Below are positions 8,211 to 17,147 of a stretch of 64,000 bases of DNA, piece after piece; the first letter of the stretch is position 1; each line of letters starts with the position of its first letter. Below the pieces are notes generated by a model. That model did not search any database and was not told the origin of the DNA. It saw only the letters and a list, made by a program, of their open reading frames with translations. The stretch comes from Oleispira sp036960605 (GTDB taxonomy: Bacteria; Pseudomonadota; Gammaproteobacteria; Pseudomonadales; Oceanobacteraceae), in the NCBI GenBank assembly GCA_036960605.1, contig JBALXI010000018.1:21279-85278 (forward strand). Direction: 5' to 3'. The translations under genes were made by a program, and so were the position numbers.

Positions 8211-8636
8211 ATGAGTGGACCTAGACCTACATTTAGAAAGATAAATGACTCCGCCAGTGCTGTAGAAGTAGGAGATTTTGGTCGGGACGAATTTGATTCT
8301 GTGATGACTCTAGTGCAGGCCTATTTTAATGGCCTGTACCAAGGCGATGTCGAAAAACTAGAATCAATATTCCATCCCGATGCTTTTTTAAAGGCTCCAG
8401 GATTAAGACGCAGTCTTCAACAGTGGCTAGAAGCGGTTGCTGGTCGGTCTATCCCAGCTCAGCAAGGGCAGGCTTATGACTTTAGGTTGTTATCGATTGA
8501 AGTCATAAAAGATCAGGCCATGGTGAAGTTAGATTGTCCGTTATTTGAACATGCTTATGTCGATTTCTTAGGTCTGCTCAAAGAAAATGGACGCTGGTTA
8601 ATTGTTAATAAAATGTACACAGACTTAAACGAATAA
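8211..8636 (+). CDS. NTF2-like (lumazine-binding/SnoaL-like) protein
   Basis: A 141-aa protein starting 10 bp after the GST stop. The core VMTLVQAYFNGLYQGDVEKLESIFHPDAFLKAPG and the C-terminal ENGRWLIVNKMY are typical of the NTF2-like alpha+beta cone fold used by small isomerases, hydratases and ligand-binding proteins. Catalytic residues are not recognisable. Operon context suggests action on the same compound class as the GST and tautomerase. Confidence 0.8.
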   Translation: MSGPRPTFRKINDSASAVEVGDFGRDEFDSVMTLVQAYFNGLYQGDVEKLESIFHPDAFLKAPGLRRSLQQWLEAVAGRSIPAQQGQAYDFRLLSIEVIKDQAMVKLDCPLFEHAYVDFLGLLKENGRWLIVNKMYTDLNE

Positions 8637-8641
8637 GAGGA

Positions 8642-9280
8642 GTGTATTGGATTAATAAATTAAAGATAGAAATGATTCATGACGCAGTTTGTTCTTGGTG
8701 TCCGATTGGCTATGCCAATTTAAAACAGGCGCTAAAAAATTTAGACATTGACGCAGATTTTTATTTCCTACCCTTTGAGCTCAATCCAGAGTTGGGCGTT
8801 CAGGGCGAGGACATGAATGATCACCTAGGTCAGAGATATGGCTGGAGTGAAAGTAAGCGTAGGGATTATCGTCAGAATTTATTAGTGGTGGCGGAACAAG
8901 CGGGTGTGGCGATGGATTTCTCCAAACGCACGCATTATTACAATACCAATCAAGCACACCAAATAATTCATTGGTGTGAAGGGTTTGATAAGCAGCAAGC
9001 CATGAATGAATTGCTGATTGATGCTTATTTTAAGCAGGGCTTAGATATCAATAATAGCCAAGTGTTATTGAATTTAGTCGAGCAGTTAGGTTTGGATAGA
9101 TCACAGGCTGAAGTCGCATTAAATTCTTCTGCAACGAAGCAGCAATTAGCGATTAAAAAACAACGAGTACAGCAGGCTGAGATAACCAGTGTGCCGGCAT
9201 TCATTTTTAATAATCGTACCTTGGTAACGGGTTCAAATTCCGTTGAATATTTTGAGCAAGCTTTGAGTTCTAAGCTTTGA
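8642..9280 (+). CDS. DsbA-family (FrnE-like) oxidoreductase
   Basis: A thioredoxin-fold protein with CSWC at the active site (IEMIHDAVCSWCPIGYANL) and a C-terminal cis-Pro region (ITSVPAFIFNNRTLVTGSNSVEYFEQAL), as in cytoplasmic FrnE/DsbA-like isomerases. No signal peptide is seen. The start is unclear. GTG at 8642 overlaps the Shine-Dalgarno GAGGAG (8637-8642) and cannot be used with it. The ATG at 8672 would delete the first beta-strand. An in-frame ATT at 8651 has ideal 8-nt spacing. I keep 8642 as the outer limit. Confidence 0.85.
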   Translation: MYWINKLKIEMIHDAVCSWCPIGYANLKQALKNLDIDADFYFLPFELNPELGVQGEDMNDHLGQRYGWSESKRRDYRQNLLVVAEQAGVAMDFSKRTHYYNTNQAHQIIHWCEGFDKQQAMNELLIDAYFKQGLDINNSQVLLNLVEQLGLDRSQAEVALNSSATKQQLAIKKQRVQQAEITSVPAFIFNNRTLVTGSNSVEYFEQALSSKL

Positions 9281-9329
9281 CTTCACTCGTAAATTAATCA
9301 AATAGACCTATTAAAATAGAGAGAACGTT

Positions 9330-9533
9330 ATGCCTTATATTAATATTAAAATTACAGACGAAAATGTAAGCAATGAACAGAAACAAGCACTGATTAAAGG
9401 CGCAACCCAATTAATGGTTGATGTGCTGAATAAAAATCCTGCGACAACGTTTGTAGTGATTGATGAAGTTAATCTTGATAACTGGGGCATAGGTTATGAC
9501 CAAGTAACTGAATTGCGTAAGAGATCAATCTAA
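9330..9533 (+). CDS. 4-oxalocrotonate tautomerase-family protein
   Basis: A 67-aa protein beginning Met-Pro-Tyr; removal of Met leaves the catalytic N-terminal proline of the family. The rest (SNEQKQALIKGATQLMVDVLNKNPATTFVVIDEVNLDNWGIG) fits the beta-alpha-beta tautomerase fold. Position 11 of the mature chain is Asn, not the Arg of classic 4-OT, so the substrate differs. It is the last gene of the GST operon. Confidence 0.88.
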   Translation: MPYINIKITDENVSNEQKQALIKGATQLMVDVLNKNPATTFVVIDEVNLDNWGIGYDQVTELRKRSI

Positions 9534-9559
9534 CCAAGAAATGTTCAGGTCTAAAGATA

Positions 9560-10987
9560 TTATTGGGATATAAGTAATCCCTGACGGCTAATGTCGGTAG
9601 AGTGTGTAAGAGGAGCATTCGATACACCTACCGCTGTTACCTTTCCTTCAGATACGATGAGATCCTTAATTTCACTAGAGCGGTCAGTCTTGATGGTAGT
9701 TGCCGCTGCTAACAATTGCTGCTCAATATCGTATTTAGCGTAAAAGGCCTCAGCATCAGATACCCAACTATTAGAATCTACTTGGGAACCACCGGTATGA
9801 CCAAAAAGATAAAGAGTATCACCATCAAGTGTTAGACCATTTAGCCAATCTTCTTTATTTATATCATGCCACTCTTGGCTATAGGTGTAATCAAGGGTAT
9901 TGATATTGATCAAGCTAATATCTAATTCACGAGTATTGTTTAGTTCATCAGATTTTGTGATATGACTGATGCTGCCAACGATTAGTTGATTATTATACAG
10001 TGCGATGTCTTTTAAAAACTGAGAGTGGGTACTGGATATTAAGCGTTCCTCTATGAGGTTACCTTGAACATCTAAGTGCTTAAATAAAATGTGACTGGTT
10101 GTCAGGCGGGTATTTTCGACTAGAGCAATAGTACTTTCGAATCGATGATTGTAAGCAGGAATCGCATTGGTTGTTAAAGTATCAACGATATAAATGTCGC
10201 CATTTCGACTATGAGATACTTGTGCCGTACCAGCGCCACGATTACTGTTATTCCAATAATAAATAGAAATTACTTGCTCCCACTGAAACGTGAGATCAAT
10301 ACCGTATTTTGCTAGTTTCTGGCCATCGTTATTAAAGGCGACTAATAATTCTTCTTGCTCACAATTGAATGTCACGGCACCAAAACGTCCCCACGAAACA
10401 GAATTCTGGCTGTATAGTTGATCAACGTTTGTATAAGGATTATCAACTATTTCGAAAGGTGATGTTAGCCATTCTTCTTCAGAAAATGGGGTTAGATATT
10501 CTTGCTCTAACGTCGTAGCAAGCATTGGCGCGGAATAAAGTAATTGGCCATCGGCAGAGTAACGTTGTATTTCAACCTGATGTGATTCGCTATCAGAATA
10601 TAAAAGAACACCTAATGAATATTCACCGGAAGGGTGAGCACAAGCATCGATATAACCGCCGCTATTATTATCTAAAGAATAGACACTACCTTGCTTATTG
10701 GTAATGGCGGAAAAGCCATCCAGCTTGCCATTTTCAGCAAGCAAGGAGGTCTCACCTAAAATAAGTAAACGATCGTTATCGAGTTGAACGACTTTCTCAA
10801 AAGAAGTGATTTCACCAAGGTGACCACTGAAGATGCCTGCCGATGCAGTGATTGGCTGAAGATTGAGGTCATTTAAGGTAGGGCCTTGGACATCGGGCTG
10901 TGGTTGATCGTCATTAACAGAATCTTTGCTATCACTACCACAAGCAGATAACAGGAGTATGAATATAACGGAATAAATATGATTCAT
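9560..10987 (-). CDS. Predicted lipoprotein of unknown function
   Basis: A 475-aa protein with a lipoprotein signal peptide (lipobox LLSAC at about residues 12-16) followed by an Asp/Ser-rich linker. The body has repeated short strands such as VVQLDNDRLLILGETSL, SRNGDIYIVDTLTT and LTLDGDTLYLFGHTGGSQ, suggesting a beta-propeller-like surface protein. I recognise no named family. It is convergent with the tautomerase gene (26 bp gap). Confidence 0.75.
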   Translation of the reverse strand: MNHIYSVIFILLLSACGSDSKDSVNDDQPQPDVQGPTLNDLNLQPITASAGIFSGHLGEITSFEKVVQLDNDRLLILGETSLLAENGKLDGFSAITNKQGSVYSLDNNSGGYIDACAHPSGEYSLGVLLYSDSESHQVEIQRYSADGQLLYSAPMLATTLEQEYLTPFSEEEWLTSPFEIVDNPYTNVDQLYSQNSVSWGRFGAVTFNCEQEELLVAFNNDGQKLAKYGIDLTFQWEQVISIYYWNNSNRGAGTAQVSHSRNGDIYIVDTLTTNAIPAYNHRFESTIALVENTRLTTSHILFKHLDVQGNLIEERLISSTHSQFLKDIALYNNQLIVGSISHITKSDELNNTRELDISLININTLDYTYSQEWHDINKEDWLNGLTLDGDTLYLFGHTGGSQVDSNSWVSDAEAFYAKYDIEQQLLAAATTIKTDRSSEIKDLIVSEGKVTAVGVSNAPLTHSTDISRQGLLISQ

Positions 10988-11173
10988 TTGTAAAACATCC
11001 TATAAAACAAATAGTGCCACCTTCAGCGTGCTGCAGTTTATGATAGGCCGATAGGCTTTGTCATTAAAATTATTAATAAGGGTGATAAACAAATCGAAGA
11101 CGAAGTATGGCAAGATACCGAAGATACATTTTTAAGGATGGGCTTTAGCCCAATCTATTATGGAACTAGCACA

Positions 11174-11905
11174 ATGTTAGCACTAGACCACTTCTTCATT
11201 CTTGTTGAACCAGAAGCAAAGGTTGCGGGCCTGCTGACTGAACTTGGGCTGGAAGAGAGCTTTAGTCGCGATCATCCAGGACAAGGCACTTCAAACCGAT
11301 GTTTTAGTTTTTCTAATAATAAGCTTGAATTGTTATGGCTACGCGACGAAGAAGAAGCCAATAATGGCCCCGCCAAGGGTTTACACTTTCCTCAGCGATC
11401 AACTCATAAAGAAGCGTCTCCTTTTGGACTTATCCTTAAGCGAGCTGCCACTGTTATCGATAATAAAAAAGAAAGCAGTGAAAAAGAAAGCAGTGAAAAA
11501 GAGAGCAGTGAAAAAGAGAGCAGTGAATTAGCAATGCCTTTTAATGGTTGGCGTTATCAGCCAGATTATTTCTCTGCACCAATGGCATTTCATGTGGGTA
11601 GTAATTCTGAAAATTTGATCGAACCTTTATGTATCTATGTTCCCTTTATGGAGCCTGCAGAAAAAGCGGTTGATCTCGTTATTGAAAAAGGGCAGTTCAA
11701 GTCTATTAGTCATGTACATATGCATGTGCCAGCCGACTCTTTATCGAAAGAGCCATTATCGCCAGAGCTACTTATCGCGAGCCAATCAGAAGGTTTGTCG
11801 GTTGAATGTGGAACAGAGCACTTAATGGAAGTGACTTTTGACCAGAAGGCCTGTGGTTTAAGCAAAGACCTGAGACCCGATCTACCACTTATTTTACATT
11901 GGTAA
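11174..11905 (+). CDS. VOC/glyoxalase-like protein with KESSE repeat
   Basis: A 243-aa protein from the ATG at 11174 (MLALDHFFILVEPEAKVAGLLTELGLEE), the normal start of a glyoxalase-like domain; an earlier in-frame ATG at 11138 adds 12 residues. The front half carries RDHPGQGTSNRCFSFSNNKLELLWL. The chain is interrupted near residues 100-118 by a run of Glu-Ser-Ser-Glu-Lys repeats, then continues with LISHVHMHVP-like strands. Whether it is an enzyme is unknown. A strong terminator follows. Confidence 0.8.
   Translation: MLALDHFFILVEPEAKVAGLLTELGLEESFSRDHPGQGTSNRCFSFSNNKLELLWLRDEEEANNGPAKGLHFPQRSTHKEASPFGLILKRAATVIDNKKESSEKESSEKESSEKESSELAMPFNGWRYQPDYFSAPMAFHVGSNSENLIEPLCIYVPFMEPAEKAVDLVIEKGQFKSISHVHMHVPADSLSKEPLSPELLIASQSEGLSVECGTEHLMEVTFDQKACGLSKDLRPDLPLILHW
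11471..11527 (+). repeat. In-frame 15-bp tandem repeat in the VOC gene
   Basis: Three full 15-bp units (GAAAGCAGTGAAAAA; the third has GAG for GAA) and a partial fourth, each encoding Glu-Ser-Ser-Glu-Lys. Copy-number change would lengthen or shorten the linker without breaking the frame. Confidence 0.9.
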
Positions 11906-11918
11906 GCTGAAACAAAAA

Positions 11919-11951
11919 AACGGCAGCCTATTTATGTCGGCTGCCGTTCTT
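11919..11951 (+). terminator. Rho-independent terminator after the VOC gene
   Basis: Stem AACGGCAGCC/GGCTGCCGTT (11919-11928 and 11939-11948) with a 10-nt loop, flanked by an A-run on the left and CTTTATT on the right. It can serve both the VOC gene and the convergent reductase gene at 12009. Confidence 0.85.
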
Positions 11952-12008
11952 TATTGCTTTGTCTTATTACCTTATTTTAGCGCTTTATCTTAGTGATTAA
12001 TTACAGAC

Positions 12009-13061
12009 TTAAATAAGCTCAGCCAGCATCTCATTATTGTATTCTACCAAGTCCTTTTCCTGCTTCACCTTTTCCACATAGTCCGGGTTAGCAATAAACG
12101 CTCGACCAATCGCAATAAGATCGGCATCGCCATTTTCAACCGCTACCGCTCCGCTTTCAGCATTGTATCCACCCGAAGCGATTACTGTTCCGCGATAATG
12201 CTTGCGAATATACTGAGTCACCGTACCGTCTAAATGCTCGTAAGGCTCATCCGAAAACATACCTGTATGCACATAGGCTAAATCGTACTGGTTAAGCAAA
12301 GGCAGCAAATAATCAAAAACCTGCTTGTCGCGCTCATCGTGCTCTAAGTTGACATAGGCTTGAGGAGAAAGACGCAAACCAATTTTACCTTCTGGAATAA
12401 CAGCTTTTATTTGATCGATAACTTCAAACAAAAATCTAGCCATGTTTTCTACGCTGCCACCGTATTCGTCTTCACGGCGGTTGGTATCCCAATGTAAAAA
12501 CTCATCAATCAGATAGCTATTTGCGCCGTGAATTTCGATGCCATCAAAGCCTGCTTCAATGGCATTTTGTGCCGCGATAGCGAACTGATTTTGGACGCGT
12601 TTTATATCATCGACCGTCATTTCGCGCGGCGTCTCATACGTTAAATTTTCGGTGAGTGGTACATGACCATGGCCCAATATAGGAACCGCTGAAGGCGCCA
12701 TCGGTAGTTCACCATTATGATAAATGGAATGTGAAACACGACCTGTATGCCAAATCTGGGCAAAGATCTTGCCGCCATTTTGATGAACGCGCTGGGTCAC
12801 GTTTTTCCAGCCATCAATCTGCGCCTGAGTATAAAGCCCTGGGCCATTGGGATAGCCTTGCCCTTCTTGAGAAATTAATGTCGCTTCAGTAATAATCAGC
12901 CCCGCATCAGCGCGGCGACCGTAGTACGCTGCCATCGCTTCCGTAGGCACCAGATCGTCATCCGCCATTGAGCGCGTTAATGGCGCCATAATAATGCGGT
13001 TCTTCAGGGTTAGGTTTGCCCCAAGGTCTACCGAGTGAAATAAAGTATTAAGGTGGCTCAT
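12009..13061 (-). CDS. Old Yellow Enzyme family alkene reductase
   Basis: A 350-aa FMN-dependent ene-reductase (NemA/OYE class) that reduces activated C=C bonds, nitrate esters or quinones. It shows NRIIMAPLTRSMADDDLVPTEAM, the HGANSYLIDEFLHWDTNRREDEYGG block carrying the His-Asn substrate pair, RLSPQAY, and the phosphate-binding VIASGGYN with GDADLIAIGRAFIANPDYVEK. Full length. The divergent LysR gene at 13254 is its probable regulator. Confidence 0.94.
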   Translation of the reverse strand: MSHLNTLFHSVDLGANLTLKNRIIMAPLTRSMADDDLVPTEAMAAYYGRRADAGLIITEATLISQEGQGYPNGPGLYTQAQIDGWKNVTQRVHQNGGKIFAQIWHTGRVSHSIYHNGELPMAPSAVPILGHGHVPLTENLTYETPREMTVDDIKRVQNQFAIAAQNAIEAGFDGIEIHGANSYLIDEFLHWDTNRREDEYGGSVENMARFLFEVIDQIKAVIPEGKIGLRLSPQAYVNLEHDERDKQVFDYLLPLLNQYDLAYVHTGMFSDEPYEHLDGTVTQYIRKHYRGTVIASGGYNAESGAVAVENGDADLIAIGRAFIANPDYVEKVKQEKDLVEYNNEMLAELI

Positions 13062-13253
13062 GCTGTGCTCCTGTGAACGATCTAGTTCGCTTATTTGTTT
13101 AAAGAGTGTTAAAGGAAAAGTTGATAAGGCTAGATTAGCTGTTTCTCATATTTCTACTAGATGGTTAAAAGTGGTTTCTTTGTTCTCTTTTGGTGTACAG
13201 TGAGATTGGCCCTTAAAAAAGGCTTAAAGTAGGCTAGAAAGAAGGTAAGTGAA

Positions 13254-14168
13254 GTGGATGAGTTAAAGCGGATTGGGGTTTTTACCCGGGTGGTCGAAAC
13301 CAAAAGTTTCTCCGAAGCGGCACGGCAGCTGGGTGTCGCCAAATCTGCCGTGAGCAAGCAAATAGCCCTGCTCGAAAAGGAAGTCGGCGTACGCCTGCTC
13401 AATCGCACGACGCGTAGCCTGAGTCTGACCGAAGCCGGTGAAATATTTTATCGCCATAGCGCCGAAATCGTTAATCGCACTAAAATTGCCTTAAGTGAAT
13501 TACGTGAGTATCAAAACCAACCCACTGGCACGCTGCGAATTTCATGCCCTGTCAGTTTTGGTACGCAACACCTCGTGCCTGTTATTAAGGAAGTGCGCGC
13601 TTTATATCCGCTATTGAAAATCGATTTGTTATTGGAAGATCGAGTGATCAATATGGTGGAAGATGGGGTAGATCTAGCAATCAGAATCGGCTGGTTGATA
13701 GAGTCGAATTTAGTCGCGAAGAAAATCTGTGAGACGCCGGTAATCGTATTTGCCAGCCCTGAATATTTAGCTCAAAAAGGCACGCCTAAAATACCGCAAG
13801 ATTTACAACAACATGACTGGATTAGTCTGTCTCTTTTTAGCTCACCGCTAACCTGGGAATTTGAAAAGAAAGGCCAGAAACACAGCGTTCAGAAACAGAA
13901 AGTGCAAATGCACAGTCAGCTAAAAAGTAACTCAGTCGCGGCGGTTATTGCTTTGGCAAAAAGTGGGCAGGGTATTTCAGCGCTCTCTAAATTCGTCATG
14001 CAAGATGATATTGATCAGGGGTTATTGCAGCCGCTACTGACAGACTATCAGCTGGCGCCAACCGGGGTTTATGCTGTTTATCCACACCGTGAACACGTAC
14101 CACCCAAGGTGCGCATCTTTATCGATTTTTTATCCAAGCATTGCCATAATGCGGCTTGGGCGAGTTAA
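13254..14168 (+). CDS. LysR-family regulator of the OYE gene
   Basis: A 304-aa regulator starting at a GTG (13254), with AAGGTAAG upstream as a weak ribosome site. The HTH lies at residues 1-60 (KSFSEAARQLGVAKSAVSKQI) and the effector domain follows the CrgA-like pattern (VINMVEDGVDLAIRIGWLIESNLVAKKI). The first 250 bp are richer in G and C than the rest, with long antisense open frames that I treat as shadows. Divergent from the OYE gene. Confidence 0.92.
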   Translation: MDELKRIGVFTRVVETKSFSEAARQLGVAKSAVSKQIALLEKEVGVRLLNRTTRSLSLTEAGEIFYRHSAEIVNRTKIALSELREYQNQPTGTLRISCPVSFGTQHLVPVIKEVRALYPLLKIDLLLEDRVINMVEDGVDLAIRIGWLIESNLVAKKICETPVIVFASPEYLAQKGTPKIPQDLQQHDWISLSLFSSPLTWEFEKKGQKHSVQKQKVQMHSQLKSNSVAAVIALAKSGQGISALSKFVMQDDIDQGLLQPLLTDYQLAPTGVYAVYPHREHVPPKVRIFIDFLSKHCHNAAWAS

Positions 14169-14174
14169 GAAAAG

Positions 14175-14447
14175 CTATTTAAATACTTCGCTATGACTTC
14201 CAATACGGGCAAGCATTAATGCATCGTCTGTCGTTTTATAAATCAAAACAAGATCAGGTTTTACGTGGCAATCGCGATAACCCATCCAATTACTTGTTAA
14301 AGCATGATCAACGTACTTAGCCGCTAATAACTCGGATTTTTGCAGCGTTGAAATAACATGACCCACTTCAACCACGTCAGGAATAGCGAGCTTGGCAATC
14401 TTCTTAAAGTCTTTTTTGAATTGGCTGGAATATTCTAGCTTAAGCAT
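14175..14447 (-). CDS. yafQ: YafQ-family mRNA interferase toxin
   Basis: A 90-aa toxin of the RelE/YafQ fold, which cuts mRNA on the ribosome. It has YVDHALTSNWMGYRDCHVKPDLVLIYK and the C-terminal ARIGSHSEVF. The histidines in DHAL, CHVKPD and SHSEVF and the Asp of KPDLV match the catalytic His and Asp positions known in E. coli YafQ, so it looks active. It overlaps the antitoxin gene by 8 bp. Confidence 0.93.
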   Translation of the reverse strand: MLKLEYSSQFKKDFKKIAKLAIPDVVEVGHVISTLQKSELLAAKYVDHALTSNWMGYRDCHVKPDLVLIYKTTDDALMLARIGSHSEVFK

Positions 14448-14718
14448 TATCTAATTTGCCAATGCCTAGATCTTCAAATAATTGACTAGCATCCTTTGCT
14501 TTATGCCCTTTACCTTGCTCTAGCTCTTGCATTGCTTGCAAGGTCTGGTTACTCGGCTGCTTAGCCTTAACTTCAAATGGAATGCCGCCATGGTTAATTA
14601 CCGCACGGGCAAACAACTTAAGTGCCTGAGAAGGGCTTAAGCCCATGTCATCACAAATATGGGTGAATGCCACTTTAGTCTCGTGGTCGATTCGAGTACT
14701 GAGCATTTCAGTTTTCAT
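14440..14718 (-). CDS. dinJ: DinJ/RelB-family antitoxin
   Basis: A 92-aa antitoxin. The N-terminal MKTEMLSTRIDHETKVAFTHICDDMGLSPSQALKLFARAV is a ribbon-helix-helix DNA-binding domain typical of DinJ. The charged C-terminal tail (KDASQLFEDLGIGKLDNA) would wrap the YafQ toxin. It precedes and overlaps yafQ, the standard order. The upstream region (14719-14790) should hold the autoregulated promoter. Confidence 0.93.
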   Translation of the reverse strand: MKTEMLSTRIDHETKVAFTHICDDMGLSPSQALKLFARAVINHGGIPFEVKAKQPSNQTLQAMQELEQGKGHKAKDASQLFEDLGIGKLDNA

Positions 14719-14942
14719 ATTGACTCCTATTTGCTTTATGTCTGGATTACGTCTGCATATGTATTACATAGTACTACAAATGAGTTGGGAATAAACAAGT
14801 CTTAGAACTGACTTTCATGCTTTCAATATGCAGCGAATCCCCTTCAATATGATAGAATGCGGCCAAATTGGATAACGCCCCTGATATAGGGCTGTCCATA
14901 GTCCCAATTAGCACATTCTATACATTTTTAAGAGCATCCCTC

Positions 14943-15335
14943 ATGCATCCAGCAGAATTTAAAACCCTACGCGAATCCCTTGGCCTTACGATTTCAACGC
15001 TAGTTAAAGTGATCGACGTTGATGAGCGCACGCTACGTAAATGGGAAGCAGGTAAAAAGCAGCCACCACAGGGTGTTGTAGATAACCTAGTCGCGTTTGA
15101 TGACTTAGTGAATAAGACAGCGGCTGAAATCTTCGCTACTCATCAAGAATCAATGAAAAACGGCGGCCAACAAGGTGTTGTACTTGAGCGCTTTGTAGAA
15201 GTTGAAGACCTAGTAAAAGCTTATCCGGCATTTGAAGGTCTACCAACAATGACGTTTGGCGTTGTATTGTTCCGCGTAAGACAGAAGTTTATTGATCTAG
15301 GCGTGCCTGTTTCAATCATCTATTCGAAAGCTTAA
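14943..15335 (+). CDS. HTH protein of the YdiL/DUF1870 type
   Basis: A 130-aa protein from the ATG at 14943 (MHPAEFKTLRESLGLTISTLVKVIDVDERTLRKWEAGKKQPPQ), which is an XRE-like helix-turn-helix. The frame is open to a TTG at 14868, but those codons cover a short palindrome (CCCT-GATAT-AGGG) that looks like a control site. The C-terminal part, about residues 75-130, is a small alpha/beta region. Such HTH proteins are regulators or antitoxins; no partner toxin is adjacent. Confidence 0.75.
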   Translation: MHPAEFKTLRESLGLTISTLVKVIDVDERTLRKWEAGKKQPPQGVVDNLVAFDDLVNKTAAEIFATHQESMKNGGQQGVVLERFVEVEDLVKAYPAFEGLPTMTFGVVLFRVRQKFIDLGVPVSIIYSKA

Positions 15336-15365
15336 ACAGCAATATTAAGTCAGCAGGAAGCAGCA

Positions 15366-16406
15366 ATGGAATATCGTAAGCTCGGCCGCACCGACCTAGA
15401 CATCAGCTTGATTGGCCTAGGCACCATGACTTGGGGACTGCAAAATACCCAAGCGCAAGGTTTCGAACAGATGGATTATGCCTTAGAGCAAGGCATAAAC
15501 TTCTTCGATACCGCCGAGATGTACGCTATTCCACCCAGCCCTGCGACTTATGGCACCACCGAAGCCATAATCGGTAATTGGTTTAAAGAACGGGGTACTC
15601 GCGACAAGGTGATTCTTGCCTCTAAGATCGCGGGTCCTGGTTTGCCTTGGGTGCGTGAAGGTAAAAGCCACATTGATAAGGCCAACATTCTGGCCGCCGT
15701 CGAAAGCAGCTTAGGCCGCTTGAAAACTGACTATATCGACTTGTATCAAATGCATTGGCCAAACCGTGGCTCATACCATTTTGGTAAAATTTGGGATTTT
15801 GCGCCAGAGTTTGATCCGCAAGCAGAAGAAGATAACTTCTTAGAATGCTTGCACGTTTATCAAGGACTCATCAAAGACGGCAAGATTCGTCATATTGGTT
15901 TATCGAACGAAACGGCTTGGGGCATGAACAAATGGCTCCAGCTAGCGAAAGAAAATAATCTTCCACGTATGGCCAGCATCCAAAATGAATACTCCTTACT
16001 GTGTCGTAACTTCGAACCTGATTTAAGTGAAATTGCACTAAGCGAAGATTGTGGTTTATTAGCGTGGTCGCCATTAACCCGTGGCATTTTAAGTGGTAAG
16101 TATCTGAATGGCGCAAAGCCTGAAGGTGCACGCTTAACCATCGAGACACGCGTAGAGCATCGCGTTGGGGCAGAAACAGATGCGGCAACCGTAGAATATA
16201 TAGCCCTTGCTCAGCGCTATGATTTAGACCCGTGCCAAATGGCCATTGCTTTTGTTAATCAGCAAAAGTTTGTTAGCTCGACCTTGATTGGTGCAACCAC
16301 GATGGAACAGTTACGCAGTAACATTGATGCCATTAACGTGAAATTGAGCGATGAAGTATTAAATGAAATCGCCGTGATTCGTCGTAAATATCCTATGGTA
16401 TTTTAG
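15366..16406 (+). CDS. tas: Tas-like NADP(H)-dependent aldo/keto reductase
   Basis: A 346-aa aldo/keto reductase close in pattern to E. coli Tas. The N-terminus LGLGTMTWGLQNTQAQGFEQMDYALEQGINFFDTAEMYAIPP holds the catalytic Asp and Tyr, and LASKIAGPGLPW supplies the Lys. DYIDLYQMHWPNRG carries the His. The C-terminal STLIGATTMEQLRSNIDA binds the NADP phosphate. It starts 30 bp after the HTH gene, behind GCAGGAAG. Natural substrate unknown. Confidence 0.9.
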   Translation: MEYRKLGRTDLDISLIGLGTMTWGLQNTQAQGFEQMDYALEQGINFFDTAEMYAIPPSPATYGTTEAIIGNWFKERGTRDKVILASKIAGPGLPWVREGKSHIDKANILAAVESSLGRLKTDYIDLYQMHWPNRGSYHFGKIWDFAPEFDPQAEEDNFLECLHVYQGLIKDGKIRHIGLSNETAWGMNKWLQLAKENNLPRMASIQNEYSLLCRNFEPDLSEIALSEDCGLLAWSPLTRGILSGKYLNGAKPEGARLTIETRVEHRVGAETDAATVEYIALAQRYDLDPCQMAIAFVNQQKFVSSTLIGATTMEQLRSNIDAINVKLSDEVLNEIAVIRRKYPMVF

Positions 16407-16439
16407 TGTAATCTTTTAGAGCTAATAAAAAGAGAGCTT

Positions 16440-17066
16440 ATGTTTCCTATTGATGTTTGGTTTAGTTATACAATTGCCTGTTTATTATTGGTCATCTCAC
16501 CGGGCCCTGATAATATTTTGGCGATAGGGCGTGGCTTAAGTCAGGGCAAATTAGCTGCGTGCTTATCCGGCTTCTCTTCAGGTATTGGAATTCTATTTCA
16601 TGTAATGACAGCGACGTTTGGTTTAACGCTTTTAATTCAAACGTCTGAAGTCGCATTCATGGTTGTAAAAGTTATTGGTGCAGCGTATTTAATCTGGCTC
16701 GGCATCAAAGTACTGCGCTCTAAATCGCTGATTACACTAAAGCCAGCGGATAAGAAATCTTACAAATCGATATTTATCACAGGGTTTCTTTCAGCAGCAT
16801 TAAATCCTAAACCGGGTATGTTTGTGCTCGCCTTTGTTCCGCAGTTTGTGAATCCAGAGCTAGGCTCGGTAACGACTCAGATGATTACTTATGGTGCTTG
16901 GTTTGCACTATTAACAGCAACAGGTTTTTCATTGATGGGGGTCTTTGCTACCCGCTTAGCAAGTTGGTTGCAGAGCAGGCCTAAAGTTGTTTCTGGTTTA
17001 AATATTGGGGCAGGGCTTACTTTTATTACTTCAGGCTTAGCCGTTGCGGCATTAAAGCAGCGTTAA
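16440..17066 (+). CDS. LysE/RhtB-family exporter
   Basis: A 208-aa inner-membrane exporter with the signature LLLVISPGPDNILAIGRGLSQGKLAACLSGFSSGIG and the second block FLSAALNPKPGMFVLAFVPQFV; about six membrane helices. It starts 33 bp after the Tas-like gene, behind AAAGAGAG, and may be cotranscribed. Substrate unknown. Confidence 0.9.
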   Translation: MFPIDVWFSYTIACLLLVISPGPDNILAIGRGLSQGKLAACLSGFSSGIGILFHVMTATFGLTLLIQTSEVAFMVVKVIGAAYLIWLGIKVLRSKSLITLKPADKKSYKSIFITGFLSAALNPKPGMFVLAFVPQFVNPELGSVTTQMITYGAWFALLTATGFSLMGVFATRLASWLQSRPKVVSGLNIGAGLTFITSGLAVAALKQR

Positions 17067-17147
17067 AATAATATGTATCAAAATATGAAAGGCTTTTAAT
17101 CACATAGATTGATAGTTTACTAATTTATTAATGGAAATATAGATAGA

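Noticed and set aside
11244..11531. A 95-aa frame ending in Lys-Lys-Ala-Val repeats
   Set aside because: A shifted-frame reading of the VOC gene and its 15-bp repeat.
13157..13457. Antisense frames over the start of the LysR gene at 13254
   Set aside because: They overlap a complete HTH domain and lack starts and ribosome sites of their own; composition artefact.
14943..15335. HTH protein as an Aca2-like anti-CRISPR-associated regulator
   Set aside because: The fold type is similar, but no small anti-CRISPR candidate gene or phage context is nearby.
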